A DNA stretch of 64,000 nt from Ligustrum vulgare (taxonomy: Eukaryota > Streptophyta > Magnoliopsida > Lamiales > Oleaceae), in contig OY743177.1 in assembly GCA_963555705.1 (NCBI GenBank), positions 54,258,096-54,322,095 on the forward strand, read 5' to 3'. The position numbers and the translations under genes are program-made. The number at the start of each line of letters is the position of its first letter. The first letter of the stretch is position 1. Shown here piece after piece: positions 8,429-18,735 of this stretch. The notes under the pieces were generated by a model. That model made no database searches, was not told the DNA's origin, and was given only the letters and a program-made list of their open reading frames with translations.

Positions 8429-11259
8429 ATGTCATCTTCAGGGAAGCAACCTGAAAATTTCCTTTCTTTCGACGATTTCAAGGCACTGCTTACTAAACCA
8501 TACGTGAACCCAGCTCCCCTTTCTCCGGCCAATCTTGACAAGAATGAATGTTTCTTGGGCCCATCTTTTAATGATGCTGACTCAGTCGGGCAAGTGGCTG
8601 TGGGTCAGTTATTTCCTTGTACTCAAGACCCACCCTTCTTAAACCCTTTTTCGCTAAAGCCAATCCGGGAGAAGGGTATACGCACTTGGCCGAAGGCTGA
8701 CACTACATTTCGCCAGTGGCACGCACGCATGGTGGGCTATGGCCCTACAAAGGAGATTTTTAACCGGGCCAAAATTTTTGATTTGCTGGAAATCACTTTA
8801 TGCCCTCCTGTTTATGACCCTGTCCTTTTCCCTATGGCTCTGAGTTTTTGGTCCTCTGAATATAACACCTTCGTCTTTCCCCTTGGCCCGATGTCTGTCA
8901 CTTTGAGAGATGTTGGTGCTTTAGTGAATGTCCCGCCTCTGGGCGATACAATTTCCCCTGCCATTTCAGTATCTGCTACTGCCCCGAAATTTGACAAAAA
9001 ATATACTGATTCTTATTCGGGTATGCAGGAGATTTACAACAATAACCCTCTGGTAGAACCCAATCATACTGAGCGCGTAGCTTTCCTCCAGGTATGGCTA
9101 TGCAAGTATGTTCTTTGCGTCCCAAGTCTTAAGCCCTCCATGTCGTATCTGCCTATAGTCATTGAGCTAGCACGCGGTAGGTCTTTAAATCTTTGCTCTT
9201 TCTTCCTGGCCGCATTTTATAGAGGTATGGCTTCCCTCCAACACCAACTGAGGAATGGAGCGTCTCCCACTAGGAGTGGACCCCTTTGACTCGCTCAATT
9301 GTGGTTGAGAGCCTACTTCCCACAATTTCATACTTCATCAGTTTCTCCCCTTTCCGTTTCTTGCTACGGGCTACTTATTCATCAGTTGGATATTATAAAA
9401 TCATCCAATAGGGATGTATTTACTTTCTTCTACAACTTGCATTCAGTTCCTACCTTCTTTCCTTTCTCTGCCCATCAGGTCCCTCCTTATGTGCAACCCC
9501 CTGCCACACTGGACAACGCACGTACTTCCTTGCCCATTTGGGCCCAATACTTGACTGGTAAAGACTTGTTTCATGACATCGTTACCGGTACCAATGCTAA
9601 AGCGGGGGTTGAACTCTACGCTCCCTAATTCTTTTCCCGTCAACTTGGCTCTAGGTAGGCATGGCCCGTACCTCCCTGCTTTTATAGGAGTCTATTAGAG
9701 CGATTCCACACCATCAGTAGAATAGAGGTTGGAGCTATCGAGAGCTAGAATAATCTCTTAGCTGATGGCTTTGCTTTGGCACCCTTCAATCCTTCTTCCG
9801 TGGTGCATCCTCTTTTCGACCAATTTTGGCCATCTGTCAAACGCAGGCTCTTTACGAGCGATGTTCATCGTGCTTTTCACTCATTAGAGAGCCCGTGCGT
9901 TCTCTCTTCTGGCTCCCCAATCGCAGTTGCTCCCCTAGCTATCAGGCCGCCATCTCCGTGTACCCGCAGGAAGCAAGCGATGTCAACAGATGCTTCTAGC
10001 CGTAAACGGCCTGCCATCGTACTTGTAAGTTCGTCTTAGGATGAAGATGGTGAGGACGTCCCTTTTACCAGAAAGGTAACTTCTGACCTTTTATTACCTT
10101 CATTTATTCATAAGGTAACTTCTTGGCACTCATAATTCCACTTGGAATCTCAGAAAAGTAAGGCCAGTGGGGAATCTACATTAGAGAAGGGGTCAAAGTA
10201 CCTGAGACCCTTAGCGGTCCATCCCGCTCAAGAAATTTCTACCCTTCAAGGCATTGATCCTCCGCGCGTGGTGCCAAAGGGTAATTATTGCATATCAACA
10301 TTCTCCATATGCCTTGTTATTGCATTTTACCCACTGTTTGTATTTCTTTATAGGGACGCCCACGGATTTTCCTGCTGCCATGGGCGTTAATCATCCAACC
10401 AAAGGCAAAGCCCCCAGTGTAATTGGGTCCCTTGAGGACGCACCTCCTTCTTCCTCTCCCAAAATAACGGATGAGGTAATTTTCAATTCGCACTATTTTC
10501 CTTTTCATCATCAGTAGACAAAACGTTCAGTGATACATTTTTCTTTTACAGGGCGCTGATGTTGTTTTGCCCTCCATCCAGGACTTATTTGCTGCTTGGG
10601 ACTGGTATCGCGCAGGTAGTTCTTCTCGTCTGCCCGTATCTCATTCTCCTCTTCCATCCGTCACGCCTTCGGAAGAAAACAGAAAGATCTTTAAACAGTC
10701 AATCCTTGATTTTACCTCCTTCTTGGATTTGGACATTACTGCGGCTGGAACTTCCAATCAGCGGGACAGATTTGAGGAATTGAGGGCGCAAATGACCCAA
10801 GCATTCGCCCTCCCATCTCTTGACATCCCGCATGACATAAAACTAGCCCTGAAGATCATTCAGTCTGAGGTAAACTCCTTGTTAGCTAGGAACGCAGAGC
10901 TGAAGGAGCAAAATATTCAGTTCATTCGTGCGCTAGATGAGAAGGAGTCCCTCAGTACTGAATTTGAGAAAAGCAAAGTCGTCCTTGATGAAATTTCTTC
11001 CGAAGTTGACCTGGAAGATTCTCTAATGGCGTCTTTGACTGCAGAACTGAGGGAAATACAAGCAAAAATGGATGATTGCAAGGCTCGGCTAGCTGCTAAA
11101 AAGAGAAATGCCTCTTCAGAGTTGGAACGAGCCAAGTCGGTCTTTGAACGTCTCTCAAATATCACTATTGATGAAGGACGCATGGACGAGTTAGCCGTTG
11201 CTTCGAAGGGCCAGAGCGAGGAATGGCAAGCACTCAAAGAGCAGGCACGTTCTCTTTGA
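8429..11259 (+). pseudogene. Antisense spliced gene in Tat element: plant-mobile-domain-like N-terminus, coiled-coil C-terminus
   Basis: This gene is on the opposite strand to Tat gag-pol, between the pol end and the 3' LTR, convergent with pol. I infer four exons: 8429-10075, 10154-10280, 10354-10475 and 10552-11259, 868 codons including the stop. The frame stays open across all three GT-AG junctions. Exon 1 resembles the plant mobile domain (PMD): a TFRQWHARM segment, then YNTFVFPLGPMSVTLRDVGAL near residues 150-170, then LARGRSLNLCSFFLAAFYRGM, and a WLRAYFP segment. Exon 4 is Glu/Lys/Leu-rich and reads as coiled coil. Exon 1 has five in-frame stops (9287, 9626, 9656, 9746, 10037) and no frameshift, so this copy is dead but barely scrambled. 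From memory, extra ORFs, some antisense, are known in Tat elements; the function is unknown. Confidence 0.75.
10076..10551 (+). other. Three predicted GT-AG introns of the antisense Tat gene
   Basis: Predicted introns are 10076-10153 (GTAACT...TCTCAG), 10281-10353 (GTAATT...TTATAG) and 10476-10551 (GTAATT...TTACAG), each 73-78 bp and T-rich before the acceptor, typical of plants. Removing them joins the open frames in phase; exon 2 to exon 3 splits a glycine codon. They read CT-AC on the element's genomic strand, so splicing of genomic RNA would not remove them. Confidence 0.65.
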
Positions 11260-11544
11260 GAAAAGCTATAGTAGACTCTTTCTGGAACAATGTTGCCTTT
11301 TAATTTTCTAGTCGTATTGGTGTACTAGCACTCTCATCAATGAAAAATGATTAGCTTTCTCTCTCGCACATGTTCACGGTATTCTGTTTAGGCGCATCTT
11401 ATTTTCATTTCTTCTTTTTCTTGCTTGTGCGATAATAGCACACCTTTCCTGGCGAAATACAATGTATTTATATTTGCTCGTCCTCCCATATGGAAGGAAC
11501 ATATTTCTTCAAGTACTTTTTGTTGATGGATCTTACGTGTTTCG
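11260..11544. other. Gap between the convergent antisense gene and Tat pol
   Basis: No ORF. T-rich sequence with an AATGAAAAATGA stretch near 11338 could hold the 3' end of the antisense transcript. The last recognisable pol codons on the minus strand fade near 11545. Confidence 0.4.
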
Positions 11545-12620
11545 TGTTATCTAGATCTTCCAGATGACAAGTTCCGTTGGGCAACACCCTGCTCACCCTG
11601 AACGGCCCTTCCCAATTGGGCGACCATTTTTCATATTTGGGATTTTACTTTCTAACGGGAGTATGGTTTTCCAGACCAGATCGCCTACGCTAAATAATTT
11701 GGCTATCACTTTGTTGTTGTAATATTTAGCCACTTTTTGCTTCTGAACTTACAATCTATCAAGGATGTCCAACTTTAATTCGTCCAGTTCTAAAAGATTC
11801 TAAACCATCGTTTCCGCATAGTCGCTTTCGCATAGATGGTTTTGTAAACTTGTTCGAATTGATTGCACGTTGATCTCCGTAGGTAGTATTGCTTCTTGTC
11901 CATAAGTTAGCTGAAACAGAGTTACACCTGTACTTGTTCGTGGAGATGTCCTGTAAGGCCACAAGGCATTATTCAAGCATTCGTGCCAATTCCTGGCATT
12001 TTCGCCCAACAATTTTCGTACAATGCTCTTCAGGGTTTTGTTGGACGACTCTGCTTGCCCGTTGGACTGAGCATAATAAGGTGTAGAGTTAACTAGCTTG
12101 ATACCAGATTCGTCCAAGAATTCCTTTACTAGATTTCTATTCAACGAGGTTCCATGATCTACCATTATGGTTTGTGGAACCCCGAACCTGTAAATAATGT
12201 GGTCGCGAATGAATTCTATGACATTTCTTTGGGAAATCTCTTTCAAAGGGACAGCCTCTACCCACTTAGTAAAGAAGTCCGTTGCCACAATGATGAACGT
12301 ATATTGTTTGGACGATGGGGGGTAAATCTTACCTATTAAATCGATAGTCCATCCTTTAAACGGCCAAGGTTTGATGATAGGCGACATTTCTCTAGCTAGC
12401 GCTCTTTGGATTGGCCCGTGCCTCTGACACGCTAGGAAACTTTTTGCATATTGCATGCACGATTCTCCCATTTTGGACCAAAAATATCCACTCCTAATAA
12501 TTAACCATCTCATTTTTTGGCCGGCTTGATGGGCCCCACATATCCTCTCATGGACTTCTACCGTAATGACCTTAGCTTCGCTCAAACTTATGCATTTTAA
12601 AAGCACACCATCTAAGCGTT
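11545..12620 (-). pseudogene. Tat integrase
   Basis: The domains run in order on the minus strand. A zinc-binding region has His residues in HERICGAHQAG and a C-X-X-X-X-X-C-type pair in the MQYAKSFLACQ segment. The catalytic core has a first Asp in GWTIDLIGK, a second in MVDHGTSLNR and a Glu in QSNGQAESSNK, followed by a WHECLNNALWPYRT segment typical of Tat and Athila integrases. The central block 11800-12606 is open; a stop follows YAETMV and the C-terminal part continues in frame to ~11545. An Asn-to-His change beside the second catalytic Asp and the stop make an active product unlikely. Confidence 0.85.
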
Positions 12621-12630
12621 TCTTGTATAT

Positions 12631-13365
12631 TTATTTATCTATGAGGACATAATTCAATGCGCGCAGCTTCATTTTCCTGTCATTTGTTCTACCAGGTTCT
12701 TCCAAAAATTTATTTACTTCTTCTCTCCAATCCGTCGCGTCCCCGGTTTGTATACAATGAATGCTGCTTTTCTTTATCCTCCTTTGTATAGCGGGCTGGA
12801 TTATCCTATACTCACAAGTCGTTGTTGCATTCACCATCTTTGAATAACCTGAAGCGGCTTGGGCTAATTCGTTCGCTAGATCGTTGTAAATCCTGCTTAT
12901 GTATTGAAGCTCCACTTGATCAAATTCCTCTAAAAGTTCTTGGGCGAGCTCATAATGCTTTATCACAGAATCGCTCTGGCACTTGAAGTCACCCGTTAAT
13001 TGGTATATTACTAGCTGAGAATCCCCCCTGATAATCACATTCTTCACTTTCAGCTCTACTAACAGTTCTAGCCCTGTGATCAATGCCTCGTATTCGGCTT
13101 GATTGTTAGTATATGTCCCTTCCAAGGTGAGAGCATATTTGTAACAGACTACCAAGGGATTTATTAAAACTATACCAACCCCCGCACCCTGATAAGTTTT
13201 TGATCCATCGAAATATAAAATCCAAGGCTTCGTTTCGAGCGAATCCACTTCTAAACTAACCTCCTTGGCCATGTCCAAACATGGATGGTCAGCCAAAAAT
13301 TTGGCTAAAGCTTGATTTTTAATTTCCCTTTGAGGTACATGTATTTCAAATTCAGAAAGGGCCAA
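12631..13365 (-). CDS. Tat additional RNase H domain (aRNH)
   Basis: An open 244-codon segment of pol. The core reads LYFDGSKTYQGAGVGIVL, then NNQAEYEALITGLELL, IRGDSQLVIYQL and a closing NDLANELAQAA. The D-E-D series (FDGS, AEYE, RGDSQ, then a late Asp in YNDLA) is that of the extra RNase H found only in the Tat group, related to plant/archaeal-type RNases H rather than the normal retrotransposon domain. It lies between the ordinary RNase H remnant (13366-13558) and integrase. It is in frame with the integrase block but shifted relative to RT. Confidence 0.85.
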   Translation of the reverse strand: MALSEFEIHVPQREIKNQALAKFLADHPCLDMAKEVSLEVDSLETKPWILYFDGSKTYQGAGVGIVLINPLVVCYKYALTLEGTYTNNQAEYEALITGLELLVELKVKNVIIRGDSQLVIYQLTGDFKCQSDSVIKHYELAQELLEEFDQVELQYISRIYNDLANELAQAASGYSKMVNATTTCEYRIIQPAIQRRIKKSSIHCIQTGDATDWREEVNKFLEEPGRTNDRKMKLRALNYVLIDK

Positions 13366-13558
13366 TGTCCACAGGACAATTCTTTGATCTAAAACAGGTC
13401 AAGAAAACAAATACTTAACTATATTCACCTTAGATACCAAATACAGTCAAAGGCCATAAATAGGCCCTTAATTTAGTACACGTGAAATATAGAGCAAGAC
13501 AAAGCTTTTCTACAGCTGAATAATTACATTCGCACTTCGTCAGCTGTCTGCTTAAGTA
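13366..13558 (-). pseudogene. Tat ordinary RNase H remnant
   Basis: Minus-strand translation gives YLSRQLTKCECNYSAVEK and then a LRAYLWPLTVFG-like segment, the usual RT-linked RNase H, with two stops and a frame change before the second RNase H. Together with 12631-13365 it shows the element has two RNase H domains. Confidence 0.7.
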
Positions 13559-14998
13559 CTAAATCGCTCTCTCCTCACCCAGTCGGTCTTCTTGCGTGAC
13601 CATTCGGGCTATAGATCCTTGCTCCGCCGATATATAGACTTCCATTGGCTTCCCATGAATTGGTGACACCAGCACAGGCGGATTTGATAAGTATATTTTT
13701 AGGCTGTCGAAAGCCTTTTGGTGTTCCTCCCGCCAGACGAATTCGTCCTGATTTTTCAACTTTAAAAGAGGCGAAAAAACTTTCCTTCGCCCTGCACAAT
13801 TAGAAATAAAACGCCTTAAGAAATTTACTTGACCTAGGAACCTTTGTAATTCCTTTTTATTGGCAGGCGGTTTTGCTTCTAGAATAGCTCTCGTTTTATT
13901 CTTGTCAAGTTCGATCCCCCGTTGGTGTACCAGGAAACCAAGGAAGTTTCCTGAATTAACACCAAACGCACATTTCAAAGGGTTTAACTTCAGCTTATAC
14001 TGCCTCATTCGTTCAAATGAACGTCTTAGTTGTTGAAAATGGTCTTTTTCTTTCATTGACTTTACTACGATATCATCTACATATACTTCAATAAATTCTC
14101 CAATCATGTCATGAAAGATTAAATTCATTTCCCTTTGATAAATTGCCCCAGTATTTTTTAGGCCGAAGGACATGACTACCTACTCAAAACATCTCAAGGC
14201 CCCTGGGCATCTAAAGGCCGTTTTATGCACGTCTTCGTTAACTATGTAAATTTGGTTGTATCCAGAATACCCATCCATGAAAGAATACATGACATGCCCT
14301 GCAGCTGAGTCTACCAAAGAATCCACCGTTGGAATAGGATACTTATCTTTAGGCATGGCTAAATTTAGATTCCTGAAATCTATGCACACCCTAATGCTAC
14401 CGTTATTTTTAGATACGTGCACAATATTAGACAACCATTCTACATACCTGGCCGTCCTAATAAAACCGGCCTTTAATAGACGTTCTATTTCCTTTTTTAC
14501 TTCAGGTAATACATTGGGGGCAAAGCGCCTAGGTGGTTGCTTATGTGGCTTAAAATTGTACTTAGTTGGTAGTCTGTGTTCCACCAAATTCCTATCTAAA
14601 CCGGGCATGTGTTCATATTCCCAGGCAAAACAATCTCTGTATTGTTTTAATAAAGCAATCAATTCATCACTTACCTCTCTACTGAGCGTTTGACTGATGA
14701 ATGTTGAGCGTTCTTCCCCTTTATCGCCAATGTTCACTTTTACGAGAGGGTCTTGCGCCAGAGCATGCCCCTGTTTGGATATCCCTATTTCTTCATTGTC
14801 CAGGCTTTCTGCGAGCAACTCTTCCTCCAAACAGTCTACCTTGTAGATCTTTCCATCAGCATCCTGCTCCAACTCAAAAATGACCAACTCGCATTTAAGT
14901 GTTGCCAATGCTTCTGCCTCTTTCGTCTTTTTTGCGTTTTCTTCAAACTTGCTATTGAAAGCCATTGGTCTGGATTTTGAGGCCCGAATATCGGTCAC
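13559..14998 (-). pseudogene. Tat reverse transcriptase
   Basis: The fingers/palm read RTARYVEWLSNIVHVSKNNG, then VCIDFRNLNLAMPKDKYPIP, FMDGYSGYNQI, a FGLKNTGAIYQR segment and the catalytic YVDDIVVKS at about 14070-14100. The thumb/connection has FLGFLVHQRGIELDKNK and LQRFLGQVNFLRRFI. A single in-frame stop TAG at 14180-14182 splits it just before the FGLKN segment; otherwise the frame is open for 1.4 kb. The N-terminal part (14750-14998) is linker between protease and RT. Confidence 0.9.
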
Positions 14999-15021
14999 AT
15001 TCCCTCTTCACTAACTGCTTG

Positions 15022-15618
15022 TCATGACTCCTCAATCACTTTTATGCCAATGACTGGCTTCTCAAGGGCCACTATATTTGGCCTCATCTGGTTGAACATC
15101 TCCGTTAGGGCATCCACCGAGAATGGTTCTTCGCTTAGCGCGACAACTTGAGTTTCTTCTTTCTCTTGCACTACTCTAACATGCCCATAATTTCCTCCAT
15201 ACATGAATTTTTCTATAGAGTTCGCTTCCGCTATGAACGGTCTATGATCTTCCTGTATCATTTTCGCTTCTCCTTTATCATTCCAGAATACTAAACACTG
15301 GTGGAGCGATGAAGGTATGCACCAGCTCCCATGGATCCAATCTCTTCCTAAAAGTACATTATAGCTGGTAGGACCATCTATCACGAAGAAAACTATTGTC
15401 CTTGTGGTAGTCCCCACAGTGACGTCCAATGGCATCACCCCTTTGGCCGACGTCACCCCCTCGTTGAAGCTTGTGAGGATAACTTCTGTAGGGATCATAT
15501 CATCCTCCTTTTTCGCAAATCTTCTCATCATTCTGGGCAGGATGGTATTTATAATGGCCCCATTTTCTATAAGAACCTTTGACACTGGAATTCCATTAAT
15601 CTGGGTCTTCACATACAA
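15022..15618 (-). pseudogene. Tat aspartic protease
   Basis: Open frame of 198 codons. The active-site region reads VLIENGAIINTIL where retrotransposon proteases have an Asp (D-T/N-G-A). The Asp appears replaced by Glu, which should abolish activity. A YNVLLGRDWIHG segment about 70 residues later is the second conserved block (flap/ILGR region). It is in frame with the upstream block ending at 15835 but not with RT. Confidence 0.8.
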
Positions 15619-15640
15619 TGGCCTCAGATGCCTGGTTAGT

Positions 15641-16914
15641 TTAGTAGAGGGTTTCCAAAATATAACCTTTTCCGCTACATCGATCTCTAATTTTTGGCCG
15701 TCTTCCTTTCTTTACTTCGGCTTGCAACACTTCTTGCCCTCCACACTGGTTTCCCAACTCTCCATCTGTGAACCACCTAGTAGGAGGAGGAAGTATCATG
15801 GGAGGGGATCCATACTTTTCAACCCGTGGCACTCTCATTTTCCTCTTGGGCGTTCCATATAGTACGTAAAAATCGAATGCTCGCCCAATAAATCTACTTC
15901 ACGCACGCCTTCTTGATACAACTGCTTTAGCAATATATTGCGCGATACCCCTCTTTTCCTACCTTCCGCCTCCAAATCAATTTCTTCTTCAATATCTGTC
16001 ATGCTATCGTCCTCTTCTTCATAATCTACCTCTTGGGACGTTTGGCCCTCTTCCCATATTAATTCGCAAGTTGTTTCTTTATTTTCTCCGCCTTCATCTC
16101 CTACGTCTTCTTTGCTCCTAAACTCATTGGCCAGTATATAGTGGTTCGCCATAACTGGGGGTAATGTCCCTAACTGAATCGTGGTGGCTCGCACTGGTTC
16201 CTCTTCGTCTCTTTCTTCTTTGCTGTGCTCGAACTTCGATTTCCTAGTGGAACTTCCAGATGCTTTCTTCATCGAGCCCTCTGTATTGTTCCCTTTATCA
16301 CTATCACATTCATTTCGGTCAGCTTCTCGTGTCAGCTTTGGCGTGCCTAGGGACAACGCCCCCATTGTCGCCTCATCATTCTACCGCAGTTCCTCTGAAA
16401 ACGCCTTTGCTGGGTCCTGTTCATTTCATTGATGGGCACAATTCACCCATAATTGTACTGGAATGAATGCTAAACATTTGATTGGCGTGGTTTCGGCCTA
16501 AATGTTTTCCTGTGATTTGTTGGCCATAACTGCCTTTCTTGAGCCGGTTTTCCACGTGTATCTGGGTCTCGTCCTCTATCGGGCTGGAAACTCGACACAA
16601 CTTTGGGATGAGTGTGAAACCTTTGCACTTTGGTTCCTTCCACATACTTGCTCACTTCTTCTTTGCACCTATCACATAAGATGCTCCCATCTCCTTAGTA
16701 TTCTTTTCCCTTGAGTCGTTCAAACACTTTGGGACGTTTTCGTTCATCTTCTGCTCCATTATCAATTACCAGTTTGAACTTTGGCAATTTGTGGGCAAAA
16801 TCAGTTGCCATCATGTTCACTCCAAGTGGTTATGGGAAGGGGTTCTCATCCACCTCCATCTTTTTTTTAGGCTCAAGCGTGATCCTTCCCGACTCGATGG
16901 CTTTCTGCAACACG
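15641..16914 (-). pseudogene. Tat gag C-terminus and gag-protease linker
   Basis: The block 15835-16365 is a hydrophilic, acidic 176-codon stretch (long Glu/Asp run around EEEDDSMTDIEEEIDLE) ending near YMERPRGK, the lead-in to protease. From 16366 to 16914 the minus strand gives a VLQKAIESGRITLEPKKK segment and a MMATDFAHKLPKFKLV-like segment. This continues the gag frame that stops at 25911, so it proves that 16915-25908 is an insertion splitting gag. Confidence 0.7.
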
Positions 16915-18558
16915 TGATAAGTACGTTTTGCGTACTTATCTTGGCTTTAAATTTAGACAATTGTAAGTGTTTTAGAATAAGATATTGCTAATTATATATT
17001 TATTTTGTTTTTTTTAGGAAAAATCAAATTTTGAATGCGTTTGGATGCGAAACGGAAAAAATGGACTAAAGCCGTACAAAAAAGGGACAAAGTGGGACTC
17101 AAGTGAAACTTCCCAAAATTGAGGAACTCGAATTGACATAAATGAAGACATGAATTGCACAATTAAAAACTCAAGGACCAATTTGAGTTATTTGAGGAAT
17201 TGAGTCTTTAAACATAACCCTAATTGGGCTTTTGTCTCTTGTTTTATACATATATATATACACACTGCCGAGAGAAAAAGAGAGGGGAGCCGCACAAAAA
17301 AAGAAAAAACTAGTTAGGTACACATAAGAGAGGTGCTCTGCAGCTATTGGTTTTGGACAGGAGGTGGTGATTTTTATTCATTCATATAATATAAACAAAG
17401 AAGTGGAAGCAGCTTTGGGGAGGAATTAAAGGGACTAGACCTAAAAGAGGATAGAGAGGTGTCGGCAGGCTGCTGGGATTTTTTCTTTGAGTCCAAAAGT
17501 GGTGATATATACCTTTGATATACATATACATACACGGCTGGAAGTTAGGCAGCAGACATAAAATTGGGAGAATTCTTGAGAACAACTCGGCTGGTGGAAA
17601 GAATTGTAGAATTCAGAGGAAGGGCTGATTTGTTTACTTGCTGGAAGAGTAATTGCTGGGAAATTAAACATGAAGTCAGCAGAATATATAAGTATACATT
17701 AACAGCTTGGTGGACGGTGGAAATTGGCGGAGTGCCACGGCTGGTGAAGAAAATAAAAAGCCAAACGCAGAATTCCAATTTCCTTCGTGCAATTAAATCG
17801 GGTGATGGCTTCCTTTAATTTCTCGTGTATTTCCCACTTTAATATGCTAGGGTAATCTCTTATATGTATTGGATGAAGATGAAACTCGTTATTAATTTAT
17901 TTTGATTCGATAACTAGTAGTTTAATAATTTTTTGTGATGTCTTGATTGATCTTGCATGCTTTATTGTTATTATTATTTGATTGAGTGGCCACCAGTTAA
18001 ATATATCGTTACTTGTTGTAGTCTTGGAAAAGTCACAATAAGTTGGAACATTGCATGATCAACACATGAACACTAGATGTTAGGAATAACACTATGACAT
18101 GTGCAATCTAATTGATAATTGTGTGATTTAATGTGCTTTAAACATTCGTATTCGGACTAGGAATAGATTCGTTTCATGTTTGGGATAGATTTAATTTGTC
18201 TTGGAAAAGAAAATTAATTGTATGTGAATTATCGATTGTCAAGAAACCTATGAATGATTTAAACTACGAATTGTTGAATTGAGATAAGTGATAACAAGTG
18301 GATTCGGATTCCAATACATGCTCCACATTCATATTTTACTCCCAAACATTTGTTTTTATTTAATTTTTATTTATTGCAATTTTTTAGAATAGAGAGACAA
18401 ACAAAATCATATTTTTATTCTAATTGTTTTCATTAATTGAGTCGACGATAAACTAGTAATTAGGACTAAACATTATTCCTTGTGGGAACGATACTCTCAA
18501 CTCATCACAATTATTACTTGTCAACGATCCCGTACACTTGCGGGATTCGAACCGAACA
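16915..18558 (+). repeat. Athila 5' LTR
   Basis: 1644 bp from TGATAAGTAC to CCGAACA, directly before the primer site. A TATATATATACAC stretch near 17250 could be a TATA region; that is inference. The last ~80 bp (18478-18558) resembles the ends of the N1 and N2 LTRs: CTTGTGGGAACGAT, then TTATTACTTGTCAACGA, then CCCGTACACTTGCGG. No partner LTR exists in the window, so age cannot be estimated. Confidence 0.85.
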
Positions 18559-18564
18559 AGTTTT

Positions 18565-18582
18565 TGACGCCGTTTCCGGGGA
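18565..18582 (+). other. Athila primer binding site (tRNA-Asp type, two mismatches)
   Basis: TGACGCCGTTTCCGGGGA matches the complement of the tRNA-Asp 3' end seen exactly in N1, except at two positions. It starts six bases after the LTR end, the same spacing as in N1. Confidence 0.8.
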
Positions 18583-18735
18583 ATAACGGATTTAGTATAA
18601 TTATTAGTTTACCTTTAATTCAATTAAATTTTGATTTTTAGTTTTTAGTTTTCATTATTTTTATTTTTATTTTTACTTTGTTTTGGTTATTCATAATTCC
18701 TTATTTTTCTCTTCACATTGGTCATTGAGTAGTAT

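Noticed and set aside
14256..14693. 145-codon plus-strand ORF within the Tat RT region
   Set aside because: It is the antisense shadow of the well-supported RT frame on the minus strand and has no recognisable domain.
18539..18556. Perfect tRNA B-box GGTTCGAATCC on the minus strand at the end of the Athila LTR
   Set aside because: No A box at a suitable distance, the surrounding bases do not form a T-arm, and the N1 and N2 LTR ends lack it. Probably chance.
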